Source of the DNA: CAITNM01 sp021298215
GTDB lineage: Bacteria > Pseudomonadota > Alphaproteobacteria > Paracaedibacterales > CAITNM01
Length of the DNA: 64,000 bases
Direction of reading: 5' to 3'
NCBI GenBank assembly: GCA_046309815.1
Contig: JBKCOJ010000014.1
Span: forward strand, 1 to 64,000
The position numbers and the translations under genes were made by a program. The notes under the pieces were generated by a model. It did no database searches. It was not told the DNA's origin and saw only the letters and a program-made list of their open reading frames with translations. Below are positions 54,207 through 62,420 of the stretch, in pieces. Within the stretch, counting starts at the first letter, position 1, and every line of letters begins with the position of its first letter.

Positions 54207-55521
54207 TTATTCTTCTGCAAACCAGTCAATCTTCTTGGTTAGCAACATTGCAACGGAAATCATTGCAAACATTCCAATAGAACCCACAAGAAGTGCAAAT
54301 TCTTCTAGACGCATTACTATAAACAAGTACGTGTAAAGAATGAGTAAAAAGCTTGAAAATATCATACGCTCTTGTTGCTTTTTTATAAGATCTGAAAAAT
54401 AAAATGTAATTTGCGAAACAATTAAGGCAGCAGCTACCCAATACGAAACATTAAATGATATATGTTCTGCAAACGCCGTTAACAAGAGAGAGAAGCACAA
54501 AAAAGAACACGCAGTAATACAATACTGAAAAATATGAATTTTAGTTTTCTTTATTACTTCAAATAAGAAAAATAATAAAAATGTGTACAAAACAAAAAGA
54601 AAGCTATATTTTGTGGTTCTTTCTGCTTGCTTGTAATGATCGACTACGTCCAAAAACTGAATTCCCACAGCCTTAGATAAAATTTTGTACTTCCAATTAT
54701 CGCCATGGGAGCTGCTTTCTAAGTCTTTATGGTCAAGATACTCAGGTAAACTTGTTGCAAGAGACAATATTTCCCAGTTTGCGTGGAAGCTGGTATCCGA
54801 TATTTCTCTTTTTGTTGGTAAAAAATGACCAATAAAGCTTGGAGAACCCCAATTTGCTTTCAAATCCATCTGATTTTTTTTCGCAATCGGAACTATATTT
54901 AATGTTTCTGATCCTCTAAAGTTTATGTGCGCCATTATATGTAGATTTTTGACCAGGGTCAACACTAATGGCAGCATGCATTCCCGGATATTCCTTATTA
55001 AGTGACGCACTACCAGCTAATACACGTGCTTCTTTTCCGTTAATTTTTAAGGATGCCGCATTCAATCCTCTTGTATCACTGAGACAAATCACAATTTTTG
55101 CTTGGCTCCAGAGAAAAGTCTTATTGGGGTCTTTATGATCCCCACAAGGAGCAAATTCGCAATCTAGATTAAATTTGCTTTCATAAACAAGGACTTCAAA
55201 AATTCCTCTTTTTCTAATTTCTGGAAATGCCTCCCCTGCTCCTTTTAATGTTTTTGGAAAAAATATTAAATAGCTTTCCGCGGATTTTTCATTTTTTGAA
55301 TGGTCTATGTATGGAACAATTAAAAGTGGTCCTAATAAATTTTGTGATCCTGACCATGAAAGCACAATATTTTCTTTTGCTTTTTGCAAAAGAGATTTGC
55401 GCTCTTGAATTGTTGAGTGGTTCAACCAAAATGAAGCAATCCAAAAAATTATCCCCACCATCGCGATCATTGCTAATTTTATAGAGAAATAGCTGGCTTT
55501 AATTGAAGTTTTAGACATCAT
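54207..55521 (-). pseudogene. creD: creD, split by a frameshift
   Basis: CreD is an inner-membrane protein of envelope stress responses, normally near 450 residues. The 5' frame (54916-55521, 201 codons) has the N-terminal membrane segment and the periplasmic start (SWSGSQNLLGPLLIVPY), then ends out of frame after STYNGAHKL. The 3' frame (54207-about 54960) carries the rest: GSETLNIVPIAKKNQMDLK, WGSPSFIGHFLP and about six membrane segments ending FAEE. A single extra A in the AAAAA run within GGTCAAAAATCT near 54950 would explain the shift. The remainder shows no other damage, so the event looks recent or the site is recoded. Confidence 0.85.
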
Positions 55522-55590
55522 AAAATCTTTGGGTGAAGCTCAATTACCTTAGTTTACTCAAAATATAGTGTTGAAGTATATCCTTTACTA

Positions 55591-55974
55591 TTAATCTTCA
55601 TTCAGTTGTGCCAATACGTCAAAAGCAATAATATAACGACCGGTATTAAAGCGATAGATTTGATTCGTGCATAATTTTCCGCGCTGCACACAAAGAGGAA
55701 CATCAGCTTTTGAGCCAGTATAGCGTATTTCTAAGTTAACCCATGCTACATGAGGATTTTCCTCATCCTTTTCGATGCTTTCAGTTTTTATTTCAAAAAG
55801 CTGCTTTTCATCCCGAGATATTTTACCTGGCTCGAGCAAAATATTCTCATGGCGTCCTGTAAAGGTATCAATAACAGACAGGGATACAAAATGTTGAAAC
55901 GCTTCTGCAAAAAGAGAAAGGCCTGTCAAAATCCAAAAAACTAAAATAATACGTTGCAAAATTTCTTTGTCCAC
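55591..55974 (-). CDS. Hypothetical membrane-anchored protein
   Basis: Not recognised. The 127-residue protein has an N-terminal hydrophobic segment (IILVFWILTGLSLFAEAF) followed by a charged, beta-rich region. Two Cys are in VPLCVQRGKLC. It is probably anchored in the inner membrane with an outside domain. It is 69 nt upstream of the broken creD and could share its promoter. Confidence 0.55.
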   Translation of the reverse strand: MDKEILQRIILVFWILTGLSLFAEAFQHFVSLSVIDTFTGRHENILLEPGKISRDEKQLFEIKTESIEKDEENPHVAWVNLEIRYTGSKADVPLCVQRGKLCTNQIYRFNTGRYIIAFDVLAQLNED

Positions 55975-56008
55975 GTAATATAGGAAATCATTATTTTAAG
56001 TTTGGCAC

Positions 56009-56365
56009 ATGACTGAGCCCACGGAAAGCCTTAAGAATCGCCTGTTAAATATTCTTGATGATAAAAAGGCAGAGCATATCCAAGTTATTGATTTGCATAA
56101 AAAATCAATCATTGCGGATTACATGATTATTGCGACTGCTCAATCTTCACGTCAACTGTATGCTATTGCCGAGCATATTGCGATAGAGCTAAAACATCAT
56201 GGAATTATACCAATTATTGATGGCGCCCCTCCTACAGATTGGGTTGTTGTTGACGCTGGTGATATTATTATTCACTTATTCCGTCCAGAAGCGCGCACTT
56301 TTTACAACTTAGAAAAGATGTGGGGTACAGTTATTCCTGAGCACGAGATAGCATCTACTCACTAA
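56009..56365 (+). CDS. rsfS: Ribosomal silencing factor RsfS
   Basis: Binds ribosomal protein uL14 and blocks subunit joining when nutrients are scarce. The 118-residue protein has the family pattern: VIDLHKKSIIADYMIIATAQ, SSRQLYAIAEHI, DWVVVDAGDIIIHLF and ARTFYNLEKMWG. Its stop and the rlmH start share a TAATG junction, the usual rsfS-rlmH order. Confidence 0.95.
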   Translation: MTEPTESLKNRLLNILDDKKAEHIQVIDLHKKSIIADYMIIATAQSSRQLYAIAEHIAIELKHHGIIPIIDGAPPTDWVVVDAGDIIIHLFRPEARTFYNLEKMWGTVIPEHEIASTH

Positions 56366-56801
56366 TGAAAATTCAAATACTTGCGATTGGTGTTTTAAAA
56401 AACAGCCCTGAGAAGGATCTTTTTAACCAGTACGCTAAAAGATTACATTTTAAACCTAAAATCATAGAGATTGACTGCAAGCAACACATCAAGCCTAGCG
56501 CTTCAGCATACCAAAAGTTTATAGATGATAAAGACTTCGTTATTTCCTTGGATGAAAAAGGACAAAATTTTTCAAGCCGTTCTTTCGCTGAAAAGCTTGA
56601 TATAGTAAACCAGATGGGAAAAAAATTACATTTGTTATTGGTGGCGCCGATGGAATTCCTGAAGAAATAAAAAAACGCTCAGATTTGAGCGTATCTTTTG
56701 GAAATCTAACATGGCCCCACTTGCTTGTACGTACCCTACTTATTGAACAGCTTTACAGAGCACAGCAAATATTAAGCAACCACCCTTATCACCGAGACTA
56801 A
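56365..56801 (+). pseudogene. rlmH: rlmH (23S rRNA pseudouridine-1915 N3-methyltransferase) with a -1 frameshift at an A7 run
   Basis: RlmH methylates pseudouridine 1915 in helix 69 of 23S rRNA. The first frame runs 102 codons to TAA at 56668-56670. The conserved C-terminal half (FVIGGADGIPEEI, SFGNLTWPHLLVRTLLIEQ, YRAQQI, NHPYHRD) lies in the -1 frame and ends at TAA 56799-56801. The two frames meet at A7 (56619-56625) in GGA-AAA-AAA-TTA. This is a canonical A-AAA-AAA slippery heptamer, and a -1 slip joins the frames exactly. Either one A was lost, or the gene is rescued by ribosomal or transcriptional slippage. All active-site sequence is intact. Confidence 0.93.
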
Positions 56802-57010
56802 GCAATAATATCGGGCCTTAGCATACCATGAATTTTAATAACTTGATCGCGAAGCTCTTCTTTTTGCTTTTTAATACGGAAAAAGTCCATATTCAACACA
56901 CCAGAACGCGATCTATCAGTACCATCTAACTTATGATCAAGTTCAGTCTGCTGCTCTCTAAGCTTTTTCAGTTGCACTTGCAAGTTACCTACTTCACCAG
57001 AAACTACCAT
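56798..57010 (-). CDS. YdcH-like DUF465 protein
   Basis: Small helical protein of 70 residues. The core KLREQQTELDHKLD and FRIKKQKEELRDQVIKIH matches the YdcH/DUF465 family of unknown function, found in many proteobacteria. ATG 57010 is preferred over TTG 57028 because AGG lies 9 nt before it. It converges on rlmH with a 4-nt overlap of the full frameshifted gene. Confidence 0.75.
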   Translation of the reverse strand: MVVSGEVGNLQVQLKKLREQQTELDHKLDGTDRSRSGVLNMDFFRIKKQKEELRDQVIKIHGMLRPDIIA

Positions 57011-57117
57011 TCCAATGCCTATCGTCAAATTACTACTCTATTAAATAAGACGATTTCAAAAAAATTCAAGAGAAAAAATTAAAAAAATGTAAATTTTTTG
57101 TAGCGCCAAAATAAAAA

Positions 57118-57193
57118 TGGTGCCCAGAGCCGGAATCGAACCAGCGACACAGGGATTTTCAATCCCTTGCTCTACCAACTGAGCTATCTGGGC
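57118..57193 (-). tRNA. tRNA-Phe(GAA)
   Basis: Minus-strand cloverleaf: acceptor GCCCAGA pairs with TCTGGGC, discriminator A and encoded CCA. The anticodon arm AGGGA-TTGAAAA-TCCCT gives GAA. The D-arm TAGCTCAGTTGGTAGAGC and the T-loop GTTCGATTC are regular. Confidence 0.98.
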
Positions 57194-57313
57194 AACATAA
57201 AATCGTTTATATCCTGAAATACGCTACCTTGTCTAGGCACAAAATATGCTGCTTTGCAAAACATAAGGAATTGGCTAGACTTTGAGCCGGAATATATAAT
57301 TTTAATTTACGCA

Positions 57314-58501
57314 ATGCACGTTATTCGTTCTTTTAAATTCTTGCTTTTAATGGTTTTTCTAGGAATTGCAGTAGGAATTTCTCAACAGCCTCAACTTTTG
57401 GAGATGGCACGCATTCTTAGCGATGTTTTTATGCGCCTTTTAAAACTTGTCAGCCTTCCTATCATCAGCTTTTCTTTACTTTCAACATTATCTGGAATTG
57501 GAAAGTGGTCTGAAATTAAGAATTTAGGGCATAACGTTATTCGTTATACTTTAATTACTACCGTATTATCCGCCATTACTGCTTGGGTTCTTTATGTTCT
57601 TGTGGAGCCTGAGGCAACGATTCATGCAGCGACTGTTGTTCACGAGGGAATTGCTGACGCAAACACAACATATTTAGGCGCTCTCCTAAACATTTTCCCA
57701 AGCAATCTATTACAACCCTTTTTAGAACATAATGTGATGGGGGTAATGTTTATTACGATTGTTTTAAGCTTTGCGGTCATGCAATTACCGACAGAAAAAC
57801 GAGAGTTTTTGCACACTTTTTTTGATAATCTATTTTCCACCGTCATGATCATCATTAAGTGGATTACAGGCCTTATGCCTTTTGCCGTATGGGCATTTCT
57901 GGTGGAATTCACACAAGAAGTGCAGAAAGGTTTAAAGATAGGAGAGCTCGCTTCCTATTTGGCAATTGTTGTTGCGGCCAACCTTATTCAGGCAAGCATT
58001 ACGTTGCCACTCATGCTTAAGAAAAATGGTATTAATCCCCTTCAAGCTTTTAAGACAATGCTCCCAGCCTTGTCGTTGGCCTTTTTCTCGAAATCATCAG
58101 CTGCGGCTATGCCGCTTGCCATGCAGTGTAGTCATCGATGTGGTGTTAAAACAAAGGTGAGCCAGTTTAGTTTTCCTTTGTGCACCAGCATTAACATGAA
58201 TGCCTGTGCCGCGTTTATTTTGATTACGGTACTTTTCGTAGCGGAAAATTACGGTATGCACTTTACTTTTGTCGAGCGAATCTTATGGATCATTATGGCA
58301 AGTGTTGCCGCTATTGGTAATGCTGGCGTTCCGATGGGATGCTTCTTCTTAAGCTGTGCCCTACTAACGGCTATGGGCGTTCCGATTACGATGATGGGGG
58401 TTATTCTGCCGTTTTATGCATTACTTGATATGTTAGAGAGCGCTATTAATATTTGGTCAGATGCGTGCGTAACGCTTATTGTTAATAAAAAAGCCGAGTA
58501 A
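57314..58501 (+). CDS. Dicarboxylate/amino acid:cation symporter (DAACS family)
   Basis: Secondary transporter of the DctA/GltP family with about eight membrane helices and two hairpins, 395 residues from ATG 57314. A TTG at 57254 could extend it by 20 residues, but family proteins start directly at the first helix. The Ser-rich hairpin reads FFSKSSAAAMPLAM, close to the AFSTSSSAATLP motif. The NMDGT motif is replaced by NMNACA, so coupling or substrate may differ from the classical dicarboxylate carriers. C4-dicarboxylates, aspartate or glutamate are likely candidates. Confidence 0.87.
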   Translation: MHVIRSFKFLLLMVFLGIAVGISQQPQLLEMARILSDVFMRLLKLVSLPIISFSLLSTLSGIGKWSEIKNLGHNVIRYTLITTVLSAITAWVLYVLVEPEATIHAATVVHEGIADANTTYLGALLNIFPSNLLQPFLEHNVMGVMFITIVLSFAVMQLPTEKREFLHTFFDNLFSTVMIIIKWITGLMPFAVWAFLVEFTQEVQKGLKIGELASYLAIVVAANLIQASITLPLMLKKNGINPLQAFKTMLPALSLAFFSKSSAAAMPLAMQCSHRCGVKTKVSQFSFPLCTSINMNACAAFILITVLFVAENYGMHFTFVERILWIIMASVAAIGNAGVPMGCFFLSCALLTAMGVPITMMGVILPFYALLDMLESAINIWSDACVTLIVNKKAE

Positions 58502-58519
58502 CAATACCCGGCTCTTTTA
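58485..58519. terminator. Bidirectional rho-independent terminator
   Basis: AGCCG (58492) and CGGCT (58509) form the core, extended by flanking A/T pairs, with A residues on one side and T residues on the other. It ends both the DAACS gene (plus) and the converging basic protein gene (minus). Confidence 0.75.
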
Positions 58520-58538
58520 TTATATGGTTTTAACCAGC

Positions 58539-59303
58539 TTATTTGCTCTTCTTACTTTTGGAAGATGACTTACCACTAGATTTTTTACTACTTGAGCTGT
58601 CTGATCCCTTTTTACCTTTTGAATCTTTGCCGCCCTTTTTATCTTTACTGGCTTTCTTTCCGGATTTCTTTTTAGAAACCGCCTTTAGCTTTTTCAACGC
58701 AACAGCCGCTTTTTTAGTAGCAGCCGTAGCTTGTTTTTTTGCTTTCAATGCTTTTTTTCCTAAAGCTTTTACCTTTTTAGCTTCATCAGGCACTAATTTA
58801 GCCGCTTCAGGATCAGCTGATTTCTTAGCTTTTGCACTAATTTTGTCGAGATCCTTTGCTGCTTTCTCTGCAGCGCCTTTCTTTTTACCAAGTATTGGCA
58901 ACTCTTGTTTAGCTGCATCTGCATCTTTTATCTTTGCTGCTTTTTTTGCTTCTTTTCCAGCATCGTCCGCAGCTTTATTTGCTGCTTCCGTGGCTTTTTC
59001 TAATTGATCTCCCCATTTCTTTAGAGCATCACTAGCTTTTTTCTTTTTAGCTTCTTCTTCTGCTTTAGCCTTTTCATCCTCATCATCAGCTTTATCTGTA
59101 TCACCTTCGTCATCAGAAGAAGATTTATCAGCATCTTCTTCATTATTATCTTCTGGCGCAGCGTCATCTTTATCTGAATCCGCATCTTCTGGAGCAGACT
59201 CTGTTGATTCAGTGTCAGTGTCATCACCAGCACTATCATCAGCAGCATAAATAAAGCCGCTGTAGCAGAATATTCCGAATAAGAAATAATAAATAAATTT
59301 CAT
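58539..59303 (-). CDS. Exported acidic/histone H1-like protein of extreme charge
   Basis: Unnamed 254-residue protein. A signal peptide (MKFIYYFLFGIFCYSGFIYA) is followed by an Asp/Glu-rich segment (about 21-85) and then a long Lys/Ala-rich region resembling histone H1 tails (KKALKAKKQATAATKKAAVA, KKSGKKASKDKKGGKDSKG) ending in a Ser/Lys tail. It is predicted to be exported, so nucleoid binding in the producing cell is unlikely. Binding of extracellular DNA, polyanionic surface polymer or host chromatin are possibilities. It is 24 nt downstream of a second exported polyacidic protein and ends at a shared terminator. Confidence 0.7.
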   Translation of the reverse strand: MKFIYYFLFGIFCYSGFIYAADDSAGDDTDTESTESAPEDADSDKDDAAPEDNNEEDADKSSSDDEGDTDKADDEDEKAKAEEEAKKKKASDALKKWGDQLEKATEAANKAADDAGKEAKKAAKIKDADAAKQELPILGKKKGAAEKAAKDLDKISAKAKKSADPEAAKLVPDEAKKVKALGKKALKAKKQATAATKKAAVALKKLKAVSKKKSGKKASKDKKGGKDSKGKKGSDSSSSKKSSGKSSSKSKKSK

Positions 59304-59327
59304 GATATAGCTCTTTCTGGTTGTTTA

Positions 59328-59711
59328 TTATTCTTCTTCAGATGAATCTACGGACTCTTCCTCATTGTCCTCCGGAACTTCGTCTACTGAAGCATCATCA
59401 GGACCTTCCTCAGAAGCATCAGGTTCTCCTATTTCTGGTGAAGACTCGGGCAAATCAGCATCGGAATCATCATCTTGAATCTCTGGCTCAGAGATTTTTT
59501 CTTCTTCTGATGAGCCATCAGTTGGCTCTGAATCATCACCGTCTTCGGTTGGCTTTGAGTCAGGATCTTCTTCTGTCGGATTTTCATCAGATTTTAAATC
59601 AGTATCTTCTTGAGTCTCATCAGCAGATTGCTCTTCTGCATTGTCAGATGAATACAAATCCGTTGCGTACATCATGCTTAGAGTACAAAAGAAGAATAAA
59701 AAGATACGCAC
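59328..59711 (-). CDS. Exported polyacidic protein
   Basis: Unnamed protein of 127 residues from ATG 59711 (an earlier start at 59726 is possible). The signal peptide is MVRIFLFFFCTLSMMYA. The mature part has about 45% Asp plus Glu and almost no Lys or Arg, with Pro, Ser and Thr between (EDPDSKPTEDGDDSEPTDG). It is certainly disordered. It is followed within 24 nt by the acidic/basic protein gene, so the two look like one operon and could bind each other by charge. Confidence 0.65.
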   Translation of the reverse strand: MRIFLFFFCTLSMMYATDLYSSDNAEEQSADETQEDTDLKSDENPTEEDPDSKPTEDGDDSEPTDGSSEEEKISEPEIQDDDSDADLPESSPEIGEPDASEEGPDDASVDEVPEDNEEESVDSSEEE

Positions 59712-60019
59712 CATAACAACCATCAATACAAATAATAATTATTTACTAAAACTATACTGCATAAATGTTAAAAAAGTGTTTATTTTGGGTTTAAATCACT
59801 ATGTTTATTTTTTAAAGTATAGAGGAAATTTGAAATAAAATTTTTAAAATCCACCGATTTTAAAAACTAAATTTGATTATTTATATCTTTTGTTTTGTTT
59901 TAAAATTTCATTTTTTGCTACTTTTTTGAAAAATTTTTAAGAATATTTAAAAAAACACCCTTGGTTCAAATCGTATTCCGAGCTACACTATAAATAGTTG
60001 TCAATTGAATCGCTTAGAT

Positions 60020-61480
60020 ATGCCCAAAACAAATTTAGTCCAAGATGAATTAGAGTTACGCCCCCGAATTAGTGTTATTGGTGTTGGTGGAGCTGGTGGA
60101 AACGCCGTCAACAACATGATTAGAGCAAAACTCGAAGGTGTTGAGTTTATCATTGCGAATACAGATGCACAGGCTCTTACGCAATCACTAGTGCCAAAAG
60201 AACGTCGCATTCAGCTGGGACTTCATGTTACTCAAGGACTTGGAGCTGGTTCAAAACCAGACGTGGGCCGTGCAGCTGCTGAAGAATCAATCGAAGAAAT
60301 TTTAGACCTTGTGCGCGGTAGCAACATGTTATTTATTACAGCTGGTATGGGGGGTGGAACAGGAAGTGGTGCCGCTCCTGTTATTGCACGCGCTGCACGA
60401 GAAATGGGTATTTTAACTGTAGGTGTTGTAACAAAACCTTTCAATTTTGAAGGAGCACATCGCTCACGCACGGCAGAAGGTGCAACAGATGAATTACAGC
60501 AGTATGTTGACACATTAATTATTATTCCAAACCAAAATCTTTTCCGGTTAGCAAATGAACGTACAACATTTGCTGATGCATTCAAAATGGCCGATGATGT
60601 ACTTTATTCGGGTGTGCGTGGCGTAACGGATTTGATGATTATGCCGGGGCTTATCAACTTAGACTTTGCTGATATTCGTGCCGTTATGGCTGAAATGGGT
60701 AAAGCAATGATGGGAACAGGCGAAGCAGAAGGTGAGCGTCGTGCATTGGATGCTGCGGAAGCGGCTATTTCAAATCCTCTTCTTGATGATGTGTCGATGA
60801 AAGGAGCGCGCGGTGTGCTTATTAACATCACCGGCGGTTATGACATGACCTTATATGAGGTAGACGAAGCGGCTAATCGTATTCGCGAAGACGTGGATGC
60901 GGAAGCGAACATTATTTTTGGATCAACGTTTGATGAGCGTTTAAATGGTCGTATGCGCGTATCGGTAGTAGCTACAGGAATTGGAGCAGCGCCTGTTGCG
61001 ATGCATAACCAACAACGTGCAGCAGCTACTGCTGCAGCACAACAAGCGCAAACAGCTACGGATGGACTTGGAATTACACGTCCTGTAACAGGCAATAATA
61101 TTTTTTCCGCCTTTTCAGGCTTTAATCAAGCAGCCACGCAAACAGCAGCGCAAGAAACAAGCTTTGCAGAGACAATACGTGACGTTGCTGAACAGCAAGA
61201 AATTGACGAAGAGAACATGGACTCTATAGAGGAAATCACGGAAAACTTTGTTGAGTTAGATGATGAAGATCAGCCCGATGAAATCAGCATGACGGAAACT
61301 TCTCAGCCAGAAGAAAAAATAGTAGAAAAGAAAAAAGGACCGAGTCTTTTTGAACGGTTTACTGGAGTAAGTCGTAAGGCACCGCAGTCAGCATCGGTTA
61401 TTGAAACTAATTTTCAACAGCCATCTAACCAGAAAAAAGATGATTTAATTGATATCCCAGCCTTTTTGCGCCGCGGATAA
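60020..61480 (+). CDS. ftsZ: Cell division protein FtsZ
   Basis: Tubulin-like GTPase forming the Z ring. From ATG 60020 (MPKTNLVQDELELRPRISV) it has 486 residues. The GTP-binding motifs are GVGGAGGNAVNNM and the tubulin signature GGGTGSGAAP, with T7-loop residues in LINLDFADIRAVM. A long Gln/Ala linker follows from about 325 and the C-terminal peptide DIPAFLRRG binds FtsA and ZapA-type partners. ftsA and ftsQ are not upstream, so the gene is apart from the division cluster. An AT-rich leader of about 290 nt precedes it; a TTG at 60005 is an alternative start. Confidence 0.98.
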   Translation: MPKTNLVQDELELRPRISVIGVGGAGGNAVNNMIRAKLEGVEFIIANTDAQALTQSLVPKERRIQLGLHVTQGLGAGSKPDVGRAAAEESIEEILDLVRGSNMLFITAGMGGGTGSGAAPVIARAAREMGILTVGVVTKPFNFEGAHRSRTAEGATDELQQYVDTLIIIPNQNLFRLANERTTFADAFKMADDVLYSGVRGVTDLMIMPGLINLDFADIRAVMAEMGKAMMGTGEAEGERRALDAAEAAISNPLLDDVSMKGARGVLINITGGYDMTLYEVDEAANRIREDVDAEANIIFGSTFDERLNGRMRVSVVATGIGAAPVAMHNQQRAAATAAAQQAQTATDGLGITRPVTGNNIFSAFSGFNQAATQTAAQETSFAETIRDVAEQQEIDEENMDSIEEITENFVELDDEDQPDEISMTETSQPEEKIVEKKKGPSLFERFTGVSRKAPQSASVIETNFQQPSNQKKDDLIDIPAFLRRG

Positions 61481-61501
61481 AATCTTATCACTCAATTCTA
61501 G

Positions 61502-61524
61502 CCTGCCCTTGTGGCAGGTTTTTT
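61502..61524 (+). terminator. Rho-independent terminator of ftsZ
   Basis: CCTGCC and GGCAGG pair around the loop CTTGT, followed directly by TTTTTT, 21 nt past the ftsZ stop. Confidence 0.93.
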
Positions 61525-61628
61525 ATGTTCAATTCACCATTGTTGTTTACAAGTTCTAAAAAACATTCGTAGACTTTTAGGTAGGACTTTTTTAATTATC
61601 CCTATTAACCCTTTAAAATGGAGAAACT

Positions 61629-62339
61629 ATGAAAAAATTTTTACTACAAGCTGCTACTTTAGCGTTTGCTTGCTTTAATACGACGCAGATATTTGGAGCA
61701 ACAGAAGGTGAAAACTCAACTTTAACTGACATTGCGTTAGAGGTGAAAGACGCTGCTCCTAGTCGTACGCTTACCATCAGCAAATGTGTGCTGGATTTCT
61801 CAACACCGAACAAAATTGCAGCTTCTTCTGGTAAAATTGCAGTGTATTTGTTAGGCGAAAAAGCAAACAATACTCTCGATCTGACGGATATTGCATACCT
61901 TACCTTTGAAGGAATTGCTGCTGGTGCTAGAAGTAATCCAGACAAATTTGGGAAATTGGCCCCTTATTTTAGTAATCCAGAGGCAGTGTATACAAATTTC
62001 ATGCAAATTGCTGGCTCCATTGAAGTAGCGCAACATGAATTAACAATTTTGGGAGATTTGACAACCTGTACAACTTTTGTGCAAGGAACTATTGCTAAAG
62101 ATCTTCCTGCTTTGCTGACAAAATTAAATGTTTCTCCAGAAGATCAAGCTGATGTTGCGTTGTTAGCAACGGTATTTACCCCTATGTTTTCCCAATTATT
62201 AAACAAGGCATATACAGGAGCTATGGCTGCTGCAGGAAGTGCCACAACCGCTGCTGATAAAATAACAGAGGAAGTAACGACTGGCCAATGTGGTTGTTTC
62301 CCATGGACAGGAACACCAAAAAAGAAAACTGAAAAATAA
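61629..62339 (+). CDS. Hypothetical exported protein
   Basis: Not recognised. The 236-residue protein has a signal peptide (MKKFLLQAATLAFACFNTTQIFGA). The mature part is mainly alpha-helical (DLPALLTKLNVSPEDQADVALLATVF). It has four cysteines: two apart and two in GQCGCFPWTG near the end, followed by a Lys-rich tail. The clear ribosome binding site (GGAGA at 61620-61624) and own leader after the ftsZ terminator suggest independent expression. Confidence 0.6.
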   Translation: MKKFLLQAATLAFACFNTTQIFGATEGENSTLTDIALEVKDAAPSRTLTISKCVLDFSTPNKIAASSGKIAVYLLGEKANNTLDLTDIAYLTFEGIAAGARSNPDKFGKLAPYFSNPEAVYTNFMQIAGSIEVAQHELTILGDLTTCTTFVQGTIAKDLPALLTKLNVSPEDQADVALLATVFTPMFSQLLNKAYTGAMAAAGSATTAADKITEEVTTGQCGCFPWTGTPKKKTEK

Positions 62340-62350
62340 AATACTACTTT

Positions 62351-62365
62351 GGGGGCTCTGCCCCC
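62351..62365. terminator. GC-rich hairpin between genes
   Basis: GGGGGC-TCT-GCCCCC, a perfect 6-bp stem with a 3-nt loop, 12 nt after the preceding stop. Only a short T-containing tail follows. It may end transcription or be a small dispersed palindrome. Confidence 0.6.
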
Positions 62366-62420
62366 TTACCTTTCTGGCTTACTGTGCTAAGCTTACTTAG
62401 TACTTCCTCCTATAAGATAG

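Noticed and set aside
59321..59716. Plus-strand ORF antisense to the polyacidic gene
   Set aside because: Long open frames opposite low-complexity acidic codons are an artefact of composition; the minus-strand frame has a signal peptide and consistent mature composition.
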